Origin: Planctomycetota bacterium
GTDB taxonomy: Bacteria > Planctomycetota > UBA1135 > GCA-002686595
Reading direction: 5' to 3'
NCBI GenBank assembly: GCA_002686945.1
Contig: NYYZ01000002.1
Span: 136,010-200,009, forward strand
DNA length: 64,000 nt
The notes under the pieces were generated by a model. It was not told the origin of the DNA. It did no database searches and saw only the letters and a program-made list of their open reading frames with translations. Below, piece after piece: positions 44,192 to 53,384 of this stretch (its first letter is position 1; each line of letters begins with the position of its first letter). The translations under genes and the position numbers were made by a program.

Positions 44192-45682
44192 ATGACGGAC
44201 ACTCCCAGAAGACGTCGGCCCAGACGCCGTAGAGGTTCAGCGGGCAATTCGCGGGGCGGCAACCGTGATGCCTCTGAACGCAAAGAGGAATCTGGACCTC
44301 AAGAGACTTTGAGTCATCGCGAGAAACGTAGAGCGGAGCGACGTTCCGAGCGTGAAGAGGCCCGACATGTACGCAAGAGATCCCGGATCAAGGCCGAGGT
44401 GCACAAGATGCACAAGGATGAGATCGACCCGCGCGCCTTGGACCGAGACGCTCGGCGCGTGGTGACGCGACTCCAGCGGCATGGATTTGAGGCCTACTTT
44501 GTCGGGGGCTGCGTGCGTGACCTGATGGTCGGTCGCAGGCCGAAGGATTTTGATGTTGCCACTGACGCTACGCCCCATGAGATTCGTCGCCTATTCCGCA
44601 ACGGTCGCATCATTGGGCGGCGTTTCCGACTCGTGCATGTGCACTACGGGGACAACATCATTGAGACCAGCACATTCCGCTGTGAGCCTCCAGAACAAAA
44701 GGACGGCAGTGATCTTCTCATTGTCGAGGACAATGAGTTCGGCACTGCCGAGGAAGATGCGCAACGCCGGGATTTCACTGTCAACGCCCTCTTTCTGGAC
44801 CCCAGCACCTACGAGATCCATGACTGGGTTGAAGGCATGGGCGATCTTGAGGCTCGCTTACTGCGCACGATCGGTGACCCGATGGTGCGCCTGGCGGAAG
44901 ACCCGGTCCGGATTCTGCGGGCGGTCAAGTTCGCAACGCGCCTTGACTTTGAAATCGAGGAAGGCACCTGGCAGGCCATGGTTGAGTTGGCGGAGCACCT
45001 GGGCCGTTCAGCCCCGCCGAGAGTGCTCGAGGAAATTCTGCGGTTGTTGCGCTCCGGCTCGGCCTTGGGTGCCATGAAGATGCTGCGGGCAGCTCGGGGC
45101 CTGAAGGTCATTTTTTCTGACCTGGACGAACGCCTTGGGGAAAGGAATGCAGACGACCACGAGGTCCAGCAGCGCGCTGCATTCTTCTGGCGCCTGCTGG
45201 AAGCCCTTGATCAACGTGTGCACAGTGGGCTCGAGCCAAGCAACGCGTTGTTGCTGGCGGTCTTGTTTGCGCCTCTGGTGGAGAACTCTTTCCTCCCTGA
45301 GCACAATCACCTGGATCGGATGCGCATTGCGGAGGAGTGCCTGGCCTCAACTGCAGAAAGCGCGCGCCTAGCCAAGCGCGATACTGGTCGGGCCGCTCGA
45401 ATCCTGGCCAATCATCCACTCTTCGTGAAGCCGCAAGAGCGACGGTTCAGTCCTTTGCTGTTTGCCCTGACACCTGAATTTGAAGAGTCCCTGGCCTTTT
45501 TTGGCCTCAGGGTCCAAGCTCGAGGGAAGGGGTGGGATGTGTTCGAGGCCTGGGAAGAGCGTCGGGCCCGCGCTCTCGAGGCTGATGAAGAGGAACTAGA
45601 GGAGGAGCGCAAGCGTGTCCGTGGGCGCAGGCGGCCCCGCAGACCCCATCGAGGAGGTCGCGGCCGATCCAAGCCGGGGTGA
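44192..45682 (+). CDS. pcnB: poly(A) polymerase / tRNA nucleotidyltransferase family, PcnB type
   Basis: The protein has 496 residues from ATG 44192. It is a class II nucleotidyltransferase: GGCVRDLMVGRRPKDFDVAT holds the two catalytic aspartates, FRNGRIIGRRFRLVHVHYG is the PcnB-specific segment, and AEDPVRILRAVKFATRLDF is the neck motif. Both ends are long, Arg-rich and low in complexity (MTDTPRRRRPRRRRGSAGNS; VRGRRRPRRPHRGGRGRSKP), consistent with RNA binding. Polyadenylation targets RNAs for decay. A few family members instead add CCA, but every complete tRNA and the tmRNA in this window already encode CCA. Confidence 0.92.
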   Translation: MTDTPRRRRPRRRRGSAGNSRGGNRDASERKEESGPQETLSHREKRRAERRSEREEARHVRKRSRIKAEVHKMHKDEIDPRALDRDARRVVTRLQRHGFEAYFVGGCVRDLMVGRRPKDFDVATDATPHEIRRLFRNGRIIGRRFRLVHVHYGDNIIETSTFRCEPPEQKDGSDLLIVEDNEFGTAEEDAQRRDFTVNALFLDPSTYEIHDWVEGMGDLEARLLRTIGDPMVRLAEDPVRILRAVKFATRLDFEIEEGTWQAMVELAEHLGRSAPPRVLEEILRLLRSGSALGAMKMLRAARGLKVIFSDLDERLGERNADDHEVQQRAAFFWRLLEALDQRVHSGLEPSNALLLAVLFAPLVENSFLPEHNHLDRMRIAEECLASTAESARLAKRDTGRAARILANHPLFVKPQERRFSPLLFALTPEFEESLAFFGLRVQARGKGWDVFEAWEERRARALEADEEELEEERKRVRGRRRPRRPHRGGRGRSKPG

Positions 45683-45844
45683 TCATTCCGAGATCCGAGT
45701 GAGGGGCCCCTGGGACTCGCGCTCAGCCCACGGGTGGTGGACCCGACCCCCAAAGGGACTGCCTCGGGGCCAGGGTCCAATTTGAGACGCTCAGGGCGCT
45801 CCTTTTGAAGACCGGGCAACATTTTCCCGATTCACCCGTGCAAA

Positions 45845-46100
45845 GGCCTCGTTCTACTGTACTGTTCCCGTGTGCGGTAGGAACCGGGAATGAGGCCCCA
45901 AGATCTCCTCTCTCCACCCCCCCCCGACCTTGACCAATGCGGTGAGTTGATGTCGGACGGATAGAGGAGCCCAAGGAGGCTTCGCGGGAAGCACCTGGTT
46001 CCAACCTGCGCCACAGCCCCCCTGCGGCGCAGGAGTGGCGGCCCTCGGGTCGCCGCGAAGATGCTGGGGCGGTCCTTCTTGGACCGCCCCCTCTTTTTTT
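45845..46100 (+). ncRNA. candidate structured RNA ending in an intrinsic terminator
   Basis: The 449-base gap 45683-46131 has no gene but folds well. GGCCTCGTTC (45845-45854) pairs with GAATGAGGCC (45888-45897) around an inner GTTCC/GGAAC stem. CTCCTCT (45905-45911) pairs with AGAGGAG (45963-45969) around CCGAC/GTCGG. GCTTC/GAAGC is a 5 bp hairpin at 45979-45992. CCTGCGCC (46005-46012) pairs with GGCGCAGG (46026-46033), and GCGGC/GCCGC follows. The array ends in the terminator at 46066. I do not recognise the family; 6S, SRP and RNase P signatures are absent. It could be an independent RNA, a long pcnB 3' UTR or a leader of the next gene. Confidence 0.5.
46066..46100 (+). terminator. intrinsic terminator
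   Basis: The stem GGGGCGGTCC / GGACCGCCCC (perfect 10 bp, loop TTCTT) is followed by CTCTTTTTTT. It is the strongest rho-independent terminator in the window, placed just before the start of the 404-residue protein gene. Confidence 0.92.
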
Positions 46101-46131
46101 GCCCGAGCACACCCTGGAAGGCGGTCTCGTG

Positions 46132-47346
46132 ATGCAGCACGAACCGGTTTTTCTGCTGAGCCCTTGGGCAGAGCCTGCATCCAGGTGGCACCATGGTGCA
46201 ATGTTGTGCCTCACATCTGCTGTGGTTTGGGCTCTGACTCTGCCAATGGACTGGTCGCACTTGGGTTCCATCGAATCGACGCCCCGTGCTGTTCGGCCAG
46301 CCTCGGAGGTTCAGGGGGATCTTCAAGATGTGAGCGATGAAAGTCTGCGCAAGATCTGGTCGGCACTGCCCAAGGAGGACCAAAAAGAGATCTCAGCCTG
46401 GTACCGGGCGGAGTGTGACCGTCGCCGCACCCTTGCACGCCAATTGGAGCGCCACGTCTTCCACTCATTGAAAGAAGCACGGGGCAAGTGGGGAATACTG
46501 GAACCAGCGAGCGTGTACAACGGGGCCAAGCATGCTCCCGCTCAACCAATCATGCGCACGATGCTCGCACCCCAGGACCCGAAAGTCCTGGCGGAACGCA
46601 AACGCATGGGCCTCACCCAGGTCAATCCCGCCCCCGCCTGGGTCTATGACTGGGGCACCGGCATGGTCCAGCAAAGCGAGCACCCCTTTGCCCCGGATCA
46701 TCTCTTTGAACTGGCCCTGGCCGGTCGGGCGCCGGAGCAGGATCTGGCGATCGCACTGATCGAGCAAGCATTGGACTTGGGCACTCTGCGCCCCATTCAC
46801 AAGGCCTTTGGCCACACATATGCTTCCCGAACGGGCACGGCCTATTCCGGTATCAGCCTCTATGACGCCTGGGGATCGGGGGTCAAGATAGAAATGCCTG
46901 ATGTGGAGTGCCTGGGGATCTTGCACGATGTGGAAGACGACTGGAGGTCTTTCAGTGCACCTGTGCCTGGCGGCCAACAAGCCCGGCTTTACAAGCGCAT
47001 CGGCAAAATGTTTCACAGCATCCGGCGCGAGCGTGGTCTCGCCCAGGCCCTGGCATCGAGCTACTTCAATGCGGATCCAAGACTCGACCCCACCTATTCC
47101 TCGGCAACAGATCGCTTGCAGCTCTTCTGGACGAAACACGATTCCGCACTGGATGTAAGCCGAGCAGCCCTCCCCGCCAGTTCCGATTGGGACGCCTGGT
47201 GGGAGAGCTTGGCCCTACTGCAGACAGATGAGGATCTGCTCGAACGTGCTGCTCAGCGGCGCATGTCCTTACGAACAGAGGGTGTGCGGCTGCGGGGAAT
47301 CATGGTCTGGGTCTTGCGCGAGTGGGGAGCCCTCAAGGACAAGTGA
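46132..47346 (+). CDS. protein of unknown function with N-terminal membrane helix
   Basis: The protein has 404 residues from ATG 46132, which has GGAAGG 15 bases upstream; GTG 46129 or ATG 46201 are alternatives, and the last would begin directly at the helix MLCLTSAVVWALTLP. The remainder is extracytoplasmic, rich in Trp, Ala and Arg, without a recognisable domain (WVYDWGTGMVQQSEHPF, then GTAYSGISLYDAWGSGVKI). It lies 32 bases after a strong terminator, so its promoter must overlap the terminator or expression depends on read-through. Confidence 0.65.
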   Translation: MQHEPVFLLSPWAEPASRWHHGAMLCLTSAVVWALTLPMDWSHLGSIESTPRAVRPASEVQGDLQDVSDESLRKIWSALPKEDQKEISAWYRAECDRRRTLARQLERHVFHSLKEARGKWGILEPASVYNGAKHAPAQPIMRTMLAPQDPKVLAERKRMGLTQVNPAPAWVYDWGTGMVQQSEHPFAPDHLFELALAGRAPEQDLAIALIEQALDLGTLRPIHKAFGHTYASRTGTAYSGISLYDAWGSGVKIEMPDVECLGILHDVEDDWRSFSAPVPGGQQARLYKRIGKMFHSIRRERGLAQALASSYFNADPRLDPTYSSATDRLQLFWTKHDSALDVSRAALPASSDWDAWWESLALLQTDEDLLERAAQRRMSLRTEGVRLRGIMVWVLREWGALKDK

Positions 47347-47374
47347 TGTAGAAGAATCTGAATCAGGCTGGTGG

Positions 47375-48655
47375 TCAATCAGGCTGGGGCAGAGCGAGAG
47401 CCGCCACCTCTGCGCAGGCAAATGCAACCTGAAAGTTCAATCCGCCGATCGGCCCATCCAGGTCGAGCAGTTCTCCCAATACGACCAGACCACTCAGACG
47501 GTTGACCCGCATGCTGAAGGGATCCACCTGGTGGAGTGCCAGACCGCCTCGGGTGACTTCGGCGGCTTCAAAACCGCGCGTGCCGCTGAGTTTCATGGGC
47601 AGACCATGGAGGGTCTCCACCAGGCGGTGCCGGGCAGCGCGATCGAGGGCAAGCGCCCGAGGGTCGGGTCCACTCAACTCTGCTGCATGGGCGACGGCAC
47701 TGAGCAATCGGCGGGGCAGAGGCTCCACCAGGCAGCGGGATACGCGAGGGGAGCCCTTGCGCCCTGCCCCCTCGATCAGCCGAGCCCTGGTTTCTTGGCG
47801 GGTCTCCTGGGGAAAGAAATCCAGCAGAAGGCGTAGACCCTCTGGGTTTCCCTGCACCACCTGCCCGGACAGATCCATAGCCGCAGGGCCAGAAAGCCCT
47901 TGGTGAGTGAAAAGCAATGGCCTGCGGCGGCGACCGAGGACCCTTCCATCCCTATTTTCAAGCCGCGCCTCGCCGTTCTGCCAGGCGATACCCTTCAACT
48001 GTTGTATCCAGCTCTCGTCGCTGGTCAGTGGCACCAGGGCCGGAGTTGTAGGGGTCAATTCAAGGCCCAATTCTTTTAGCCAGCCATAGCCTTCCCCCGT
48101 GGTTCCCGTGGTGGGAAAACTGCGCCCCCCCACTGCCAACACAAGATGCTGACAACGGCCCGTTCCCAAGGGCGTCTCTACGAACCAGTTGTTCTCTTTG
48201 CGCTGGATCGCAAGGCCAGGAGCGTTGCAGATGATCCGAACTCCCGCTGCACGAGCGGCAACCTCCAATGCATCACGAACATCTCGGGCGCGGCCGGATC
48301 TGGGAAAGACCTTGTCCAGGGGCGCTTCCTCCGTGGGAACCCCCAGTTCGGCGAAAGCCTCGCGCACGGCACTGGGTGGTAACACCTCAAAAGCATGCTT
48401 CAAGAACCGCGAGCCCCGTTCCCCGAATAGGCTTGCTGCTTGGGGGTGATCGAGGCTGGTGGTCACATTGCAACGCGTGCCACCACTGGCGAGGATCTTG
48501 GTGCCCGTTCGCGGAGTTTTTTCGAGCAGCAAGACCTGGGCACCGGCCCGTGCGGCGCGCCAGCTGAACCACAGCCCCGCAGCTCCAGCTCCGAGCACAA
48601 TGACCGCTGAGTTCAGATCTGTCTTGTTGGTCGCTCCCGACTTGACTTCCTCCAT
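47375..48655 (-). CDS. FAD-dependent oxidoreductase, HI0933/YhiN family
   Basis: The protein has 426 residues. The N-terminal Rossmann motif VIVLGAGAAGLWFSWRAARAG is followed by the family signature GTKILASGGTRCNVTT and, in the middle, LLFTHQGLSGPAAMDLSGQ. A C-terminal FAD segment (TRGGLALHQVDPFSM, then LSGLVVLGELLDLDGPIGG) closes the domain. The enzymatic role of this family is unsettled. Its start shares one base with the stop of the dus gene, a tight operon. Confidence 0.9.
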   Translation of the reverse strand: MEEVKSGATNKTDLNSAVIVLGAGAAGLWFSWRAARAGAQVLLLEKTPRTGTKILASGGTRCNVTTSLDHPQAASLFGERGSRFLKHAFEVLPPSAVREAFAELGVPTEEAPLDKVFPRSGRARDVRDALEVAARAAGVRIICNAPGLAIQRKENNWFVETPLGTGRCQHLVLAVGGRSFPTTGTTGEGYGWLKELGLELTPTTPALVPLTSDESWIQQLKGIAWQNGEARLENRDGRVLGRRRRPLLFTHQGLSGPAAMDLSGQVVQGNPEGLRLLLDFFPQETRQETRARLIEGAGRKGSPRVSRCLVEPLPRRLLSAVAHAAELSGPDPRALALDRAARHRLVETLHGLPMKLSGTRGFEAAEVTRGGLALHQVDPFSMRVNRLSGLVVLGELLDLDGPIGGLNFQVAFACAEVAALALPQPD

Positions 48656-49866
48656 CAGCCCCCCTCCAGGGCGCGTTCATGGGCGGCGATCTCGGAGGGG
48701 CTATGAGGCCCCCTTGGGGGCGTGTCATCCTGCAGGTCATCGAGATAGCCCTCGGGAAGGCGTACCTTCTGACGGCCGCCGCGCTTGGCCCGGGAGGTTC
48801 GCAGGGCTGATTGAGGGAAGGGCTCATCTGGGTCGAGTTCGGACAGCAGGCTGTCGAGCTCCGCAAGGCTCTCGATCAGATGCAAGCGGCCGCGAATGGC
48901 TGCTGAGCCCCGGAATCCTTTGGTGTACCAGGTGCTCCATTTACGCATGTGGCGCAAACCTGTAGTGGCCCCAAAAAGGCTGGTCAAACGCACCGCATGG
49001 TCGCGCATGACCAGTGCCACCTGCCCCATATTTGGAGGCGGGTCCGGTTCCCGTCCGTCAAAGACCTGGGCCAGCTCGCGAAACAACCAGGGCCGGCCCA
49101 AACAACCACGGCCCACCACTACTGCGTCACAGCCGGTTTCACGCATCATGCGCAGGGCGTCCCAGCATTCCCAGATGTCTCCGTTTCCAAGCACGGGCAC
49201 GGCAACGGATTGCTTGAGACGCGCGATCGAGTTCCAGTCTGCCTGCCCTGAATAGAGTTCTTCTGCCGTTCGTCCGTGCAGAGCAATCGCCGCCACCCCT
49301 TCATCCTCAGCAGCCCTGGCCGCGTCTTCAAAGGTGATCAGGTCTGCACTGATGCCCTTGCGCATCTTGATGGTCACGGGGACTCCACCGGCCACGCTGA
49401 TCATGGCACGCACCAGTCGAGCCACCAGACGAGGCTTGACGGGAATCGCCGAACCACCCCCCGTACGGGTCACCTTGGGTACCGGACAGCCCAGGTTAAG
49501 ATCGATATGGTCGACCCCCTGGTCCACGAGGGTGCGCACCATTTCGCTGAGATCAATGGGATCCGAACCATAGACCTGCACCGAGCGCGGCTTCTCGCTG
49601 GGATCGCTGGAGGCAAGAAGGTTGGTCAGCCGGTTGCCGTTCAGAAATCCACGGGCGGTGATCATTTCGCTCACATAGAGCCCCGCCCCCTGCTCTCTGC
49701 AAAGGCTCCGAAAGGCCAGATTCGTGACTCCTGCCATTGGGGCCAGAACCACCGGCGGCCAGACCGAAAGCGGTCCTAGCTGGAGAGGATGGAACTCACC
49801 CGCCCTGGCCACCTGGCCCGCAGGGCCTGACTCCTGCGACTCGCGTTCGACAGGGGCTGCCATCAC
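48655..49866 (-). CDS. tRNA-dihydrouridine synthase
   Basis: The protein has 403 residues. It is a flavin enzyme that reduces uridines in the tRNA D-loop. VVLAPMAGVTNLAFRSLCRE opens the TIM barrel, LNLGCPVPKVTRTGGGSA holds the catalytic cysteine, and IALHGRTAEELYSGQADW and VLGNGDIWECWDALRMM are FMN-binding segments, closest in style to DusB. The ~60-residue C-terminal tail is charged and specific to this lineage. It is coupled to both neighbours by overlapping codons. Confidence 0.94.
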   Translation of the reverse strand: MMAAPVERESQESGPAGQVARAGEFHPLQLGPLSVWPPVVLAPMAGVTNLAFRSLCREQGAGLYVSEMITARGFLNGNRLTNLLASSDPSEKPRSVQVYGSDPIDLSEMVRTLVDQGVDHIDLNLGCPVPKVTRTGGGSAIPVKPRLVARLVRAMISVAGGVPVTIKMRKGISADLITFEDAARAAEDEGVAAIALHGRTAEELYSGQADWNSIARLKQSVAVPVLGNGDIWECWDALRMMRETGCDAVVVGRGCLGRPWLFRELAQVFDGREPDPPPNMGQVALVMRDHAVRLTSLFGATTGLRHMRKWSTWYTKGFRGSAAIRGRLHLIESLAELDSLLSELDPDEPFPQSALRTSRAKRGGRQKVRLPEGYLDDLQDDTPPRGPHSPSEIAAHERALEGG

Positions 49867-51911
49867 AACTTGTCGTCCTCCGTGGGCACCGGCTGATCTT
49901 CGTTCGTAGTGTTCGGGGGTGTCGGTTCGGGTGTTAGGGTCGACACGCGTGACTTGACAGGGGGCGTTCCGCGTCCCCCATGCATGTCGACCCTGAGGCT
50001 GGTGAAGTCGCTACGCCTGTCTCCACGAACGCGACTGTGCACTTGCGGAGCTCCGTGCATGTCGACCCCGCAAAGCACCCCACCGGCACCGCTGCGAACG
50101 CGCAGGAGACCATCCTCTCCCACGGTCAGATCCCAGGGCCAGATGCGCGGCTCCGCTGTAGCTCCCTCCATGGTCAGCACAGGATTTTCCCCGGCCGGGC
50201 AGTGCTGCGCCAGAATCATGGTGGTCAATGCGGGGGAAACATCCAAGAGAGCCGGTTGATCGCGTAGGGGCGTGTTGCTGAGGAAAGTACCATCAAGGCG
50301 GCGCTCCACCTGCATCTGGTTTGAACCATCAATTCGCCGCCCAATGAGACTCATTACCTTGCCCGAGGCGATGTCCTTGACCGAGAGATCGAAGGAGTCC
50401 AGGACACCCTTGGTGATGCGCTGCACCAGCATGGTTTCACGGCCACCCTGCCCCGCGGATTGCAGATGCACAAGATGGCTTCCATAAAGGCGCGCTCCAT
50501 CGGGCAAGCGCCCCACAATCCAATGTTCCTGGGTTAGTCGCAGGCCCGCTGCATAGACCTCCGCTTCACCCGAAAGCAGGACGCGGGCATCTTCTGGGAG
50601 ATTGGGAGGCTCAATGTCCAGGTGTTGCGAGAGAACGGCGCGGGCATCGGCCTGGCTCTTGCGAAGTGCAGCCAACCGGGCGCCGATGTCTGAGCGCGTA
50701 AGGAGTTTGCCACGCACCATCACATAGGCCGGGTTCCTGAGTGCCGAAATGTCAAGAGTGGGGTCCTGTACCACCACAAGCAAATCGGCTGGTGCCCCAT
50801 TGAGCAGGGTGCCGACCTTGGGTTCGCCGGGCAGGAGGATTTCAGCGGCACCCCGGGTGGCGGCATGCAGCACCCGCTCAGCCGGGATTCCCGCTGCCTG
50901 CCAGAGAATCAACTCCTCCACAAGGGAGCGGCCGGGAAACAGCCATGGATTGGGGGTGCCAGAGCCCGGCACCACACGTGCGCCCGATGCAAGCAGGCCA
51001 GCAAGCGCGACCCCCTGGGCTCGCTGGACTCCTTCCAGGCGGGTGCGGAATTCAGGGGTCACCTCCCGCCGCCAGCGCGTTCTTTCGGCAGTCCACAGGG
51101 GCACCATATGCACCGAGAGAAAGCTGAGTTCTGGCGTATCGGCCGGGTACTCCAGCAGGACGCGCCCCAGGACGCCAAGCATGGGGACAATCGCCGTGCC
51201 GCCCTTGGCGAGTCGTTGAATCGATGCTTCCAGTGCTTCCTGATTGTTTGATTCTTCCCAGGATCCTTGAGCGGGCAGGAGGGCGTCCATGCCCATGATT
51301 CCTCCTTGGCCCAAGTCAAGTGCCTCTTCCAGAGTCGCACCCTTGGGCAGCGGTCCCCAAAGTTCCAGGCCCTGTTCCTTGGCAGCGGGCACAAGCGCGC
51401 GCCAGGAGGAAAGAGCCAGGGTCTCGTCGTTGACCAGACCTTCCAAGCTGGCTCCTTCAGCGGCCAAGCCACTGAGCAGGGAAGCGAGTTGCCGCACTGC
51501 GTCCTCCCCCTTGGCTGCCATGGGCCACTGCATTCCGGGGACGGAAGTTTCCGAAGCCATCCTCGGACCGCCATAGAGAACTCGGGGGCCTGGGACCTGA
51601 TCCCTTGTCGAAGCCCGTGCTTCTGCCAGGCCTCGGGCAAGTTCAGCACCCGTGTGACGTACAGTCGTGACTCCAGCGGCCACGTACAAGATGTCGTGCT
51701 CCATCTGGTGTCCGGCGGCACCATCGATCAGACCAGGAACGATGAACAGGCCCGTGCAGTCCACTTGGACGCAATCAGTGGGCAGGGCCTGGTCGGGGGC
51801 CAGGACCCGTAGACTGCCTTCGCTCACCAAGACGGTGCCAGCAACGGGGACTCCTGGAGCCATGCCGTGCAAGGTGGCCCCGATCAGGGCGATCTCTCCA
51901 AGTGTAAACAT
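49863..51911 (-). CDS. amidohydrolase-like protein lacking the metal-binding residues
   Basis: The protein has 682 residues. The overall plan is that of imidazolonepropionase-like amidohydrolases: the small beta-domain (VLVSEGSLRVLAPDQALP), GLFIVPGLIDG, AAGVTTVRHTGAELARG, and the C-terminal PADLLVVVQDPTLD return to the beta sandwich. The D-x-H-x-H metal motif reads DGAAGH (63-68), so both ligand histidines are gone, and the late Asp region reads VPGSGTPNPWLF. It is therefore probably non-hydrolytic. There is an extra ~200-residue C-terminal domain. No signal peptide. The dus gene start overlaps its stop by 4 bases. Confidence 0.8.
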   Translation of the reverse strand: MFTLGEIALIGATLHGMAPGVPVAGTVLVSEGSLRVLAPDQALPTDCVQVDCTGLFIVPGLIDGAAGHQMEHDILYVAAGVTTVRHTGAELARGLAEARASTRDQVPGPRVLYGGPRMASETSVPGMQWPMAAKGEDAVRQLASLLSGLAAEGASLEGLVNDETLALSSWRALVPAAKEQGLELWGPLPKGATLEEALDLGQGGIMGMDALLPAQGSWEESNNQEALEASIQRLAKGGTAIVPMLGVLGRVLLEYPADTPELSFLSVHMVPLWTAERTRWRREVTPEFRTRLEGVQRAQGVALAGLLASGARVVPGSGTPNPWLFPGRSLVEELILWQAAGIPAERVLHAATRGAAEILLPGEPKVGTLLNGAPADLLVVVQDPTLDISALRNPAYVMVRGKLLTRSDIGARLAALRKSQADARAVLSQHLDIEPPNLPEDARVLLSGEAEVYAAGLRLTQEHWIVGRLPDGARLYGSHLVHLQSAGQGGRETMLVQRITKGVLDSFDLSVKDIASGKVMSLIGRRIDGSNQMQVERRLDGTFLSNTPLRDQPALLDVSPALTTMILAQHCPAGENPVLTMEGATAEPRIWPWDLTVGEDGLLRVRSGAGGVLCGVDMHGAPQVHSRVRGDRRSDFTSLRVDMHGGRGTPPVKSRVSTLTPEPTPPNTTNEDQPVPTEDDKL

Positions 51912-52048
51912 GGTCCTAGGATCGGTCCCTCAGGGGTCCGGCGCAAGTCCCAATGATGCGCTAGTTTTGCTCAGTGCTTGTGGGCATCGGATTTCAGGAG
52001 GCATTCCCCCCCCAGGCGCGGCAGCCTGCGCGCTACCCTGTGCGGATC

Positions 52049-53215
52049 ATGACCCTGCCCCAAGTCCGTCTGCTCACCGATCGGTTGCCCGCGGGCCCTT
52101 GGATCTTCGGCCGACAGGTGGATGAACCCAGCGGCGTCGAAAATGGCGCCCTGGTGGAGATCCAGGACGCTTCGGACCGCTTTGTGGGACATGGCCTCTA
52201 CAACAGCAGTTCAGACATCAGGATACGTGTGCTCAGCCGCGGTCGGCGGTCTGCCTGGGATCGTCCCGTCGAAGTGCTGCGGCAGATGATTGCCCGTAGC
52301 GCTCGCCTCAGAAGCAAGACCCTTCGCCTGGGAGACCACAGCGACATGTGGCGGGTGGTACATGCTGAGGGCGATGACCTGCCTGGTTTGATCGTAGACC
52401 GCATGGGCGACTGCTACGTAGTGGAGCACCATGCCCTGGGATTCTGGCGTCTGCGCAAGGAAATCGAAAAGGCGTTGCTGGCAATTTCGGATGGAGCCAC
52501 AGTGATCCACAGGGTGCCCAAGAACGTACGCAACCTGGAGAACTTTGAACCTGAAGAGGAAGAGGTCACGGTCGAGGGGCGTTGGCTGAACGAAGGCGGC
52601 ATTTCCTACCCCGTGATTCCCGGTTACGGACACAAGACAGGCTGGTTCTGCGATCAGCGCGACAATCGTCAGACAATAGGAGCCCTCTGCCGTGGAAGGG
52701 TGGTCCTCGATTTATGCTGCAATGCCGGGGGGTTCGCTCTTCAGGCAGCCAAGCATGGCGCCCACTCCGTGACAGCAGTGGACCTGGATGAAGATGTACT
52801 GGAGCGCGCCAGGATGGCCGCAGAGCAAAACCAATTCGAAGTGACCCTTGAACATGAGGACATCTTTCATCACCTGCGCAGGCGGGCCCACGAAGGTCAG
52901 CGCGCGGAAGTGGTGATTCTTGACCCGCACAAAATGATCCGCGGACGTTCGTCCTTGGAAGGGGGCAAAGAAAAATACCTGGACATGAACACCCTGGCCT
53001 TGGGCGCCGTGTCCCAAGGTGGACTTCTAGCGACGTATTCCTGCTCGGGAGCCCTGGACCTGCCGAGCTTCCTGGGAGTCCTCTTTCAGGCTGCTCGCCG
53101 CGCCGAGCGAACAGTCAAGATTCTGGCCATCCAGGGAGCGGGTCCGGATCATCCCCAACGGCCTGACTTTCCGCGCTCCAGGTACCTGAAGGGCGCCCTG
53201 CTGTTTGTGGACTGA
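52049..53215 (+). CDS. class I SAM-dependent rRNA methyltransferase, RlmI-like
   Basis: The protein has 388 residues from ATG 52049. An N-terminal PUA-like RNA-binding domain (residues 5-80; ENGALVEIQDASDRFVGHG) is followed by a central domain (VVHAEGDDLPGLIVDRMGD, the RlmI/K family hallmark). The SAM domain follows, with VVLDLCCNAGGFALQAAKHG, AVDLDEDVLERAR and the catalytic-type ILDPHKMIRG where other members have DPP. It probably makes m5C or a related base in 23S rRNA. A perfect 20 bp palindrome (53219-53238) begins four bases after the stop. Confidence 0.9.
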   Translation: MTLPQVRLLTDRLPAGPWIFGRQVDEPSGVENGALVEIQDASDRFVGHGLYNSSSDIRIRVLSRGRRSAWDRPVEVLRQMIARSARLRSKTLRLGDHSDMWRVVHAEGDDLPGLIVDRMGDCYVVEHHALGFWRLRKEIEKALLAISDGATVIHRVPKNVRNLENFEPEEEEVTVEGRWLNEGGISYPVIPGYGHKTGWFCDQRDNRQTIGALCRGRVVLDLCCNAGGFALQAAKHGAHSVTAVDLDEDVLERARMAAEQNQFEVTLEHEDIFHHLRRRAHEGQRAEVVILDPHKMIRGRSSLEGGKEKYLDMNTLALGAVSQGGLLATYSCSGALDLPSFLGVLFQAARRAERTVKILAIQGAGPDHPQRPDFPRSRYLKGALLFVD

Positions 53216-53218
53216 TGC

Positions 53219-53238
53219 TGCCCCAGGGCCCTGGGGCA
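53219..53238. other. perfect palindrome after the rRNA methyltransferase
   Basis: TGCCCCAGGG and CCCTGGGGCA abut without a spacer, right after the stop at 53215. It may be a weak transcription barrier or an operator for the greA leader. Confidence 0.4.
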
Positions 53239-53244
53239 CGACTC

Positions 53245-53384
53245 CAGGCCATAACCAAGTCCAGCGGGTACGAATTGGGCAGCTTTGTCCTTGGTGAGGG
53301 TAGGCCGCAATGCCACAATACACCTACGCCCCCGTGGGTATCCATCTGGATGCCCCGGGGGCGTTCCCCTTGTCTGCTTTTTTT
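53245..53384 (+). ncRNA. possible structured leader/small RNA before long greA
   Basis: The short helices ACCAAG/CTTGGT and GTAGG/CCTAC are followed by the large terminator hairpin, all in the 246-base gap between the methyltransferase stop and the greA start. The terminator ends 78 bases before greA. This would suit an attenuated leader or an independent small RNA. There is no match to a known riboswitch class. Confidence 0.35.
53326..53384 (+). terminator. intrinsic terminator upstream of greA
   Basis: ACGCCCCCG (53326-53334) pairs with CGGGGGCGT (53356-53364), continuing inward as GGTATCC/GGATGCC, and is followed 13 bases later by seven T (53378-53384). Confidence 0.8.

Noticed and set aside
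45845-46100. 6S, SRP or RNase P RNA identity
   Set aside because: No GGAAG-AGCAG-type SRP tip, no RNase P GAGGAAAGTC core, and no long closing stem with a central bubble as in 6S; left as unassigned.
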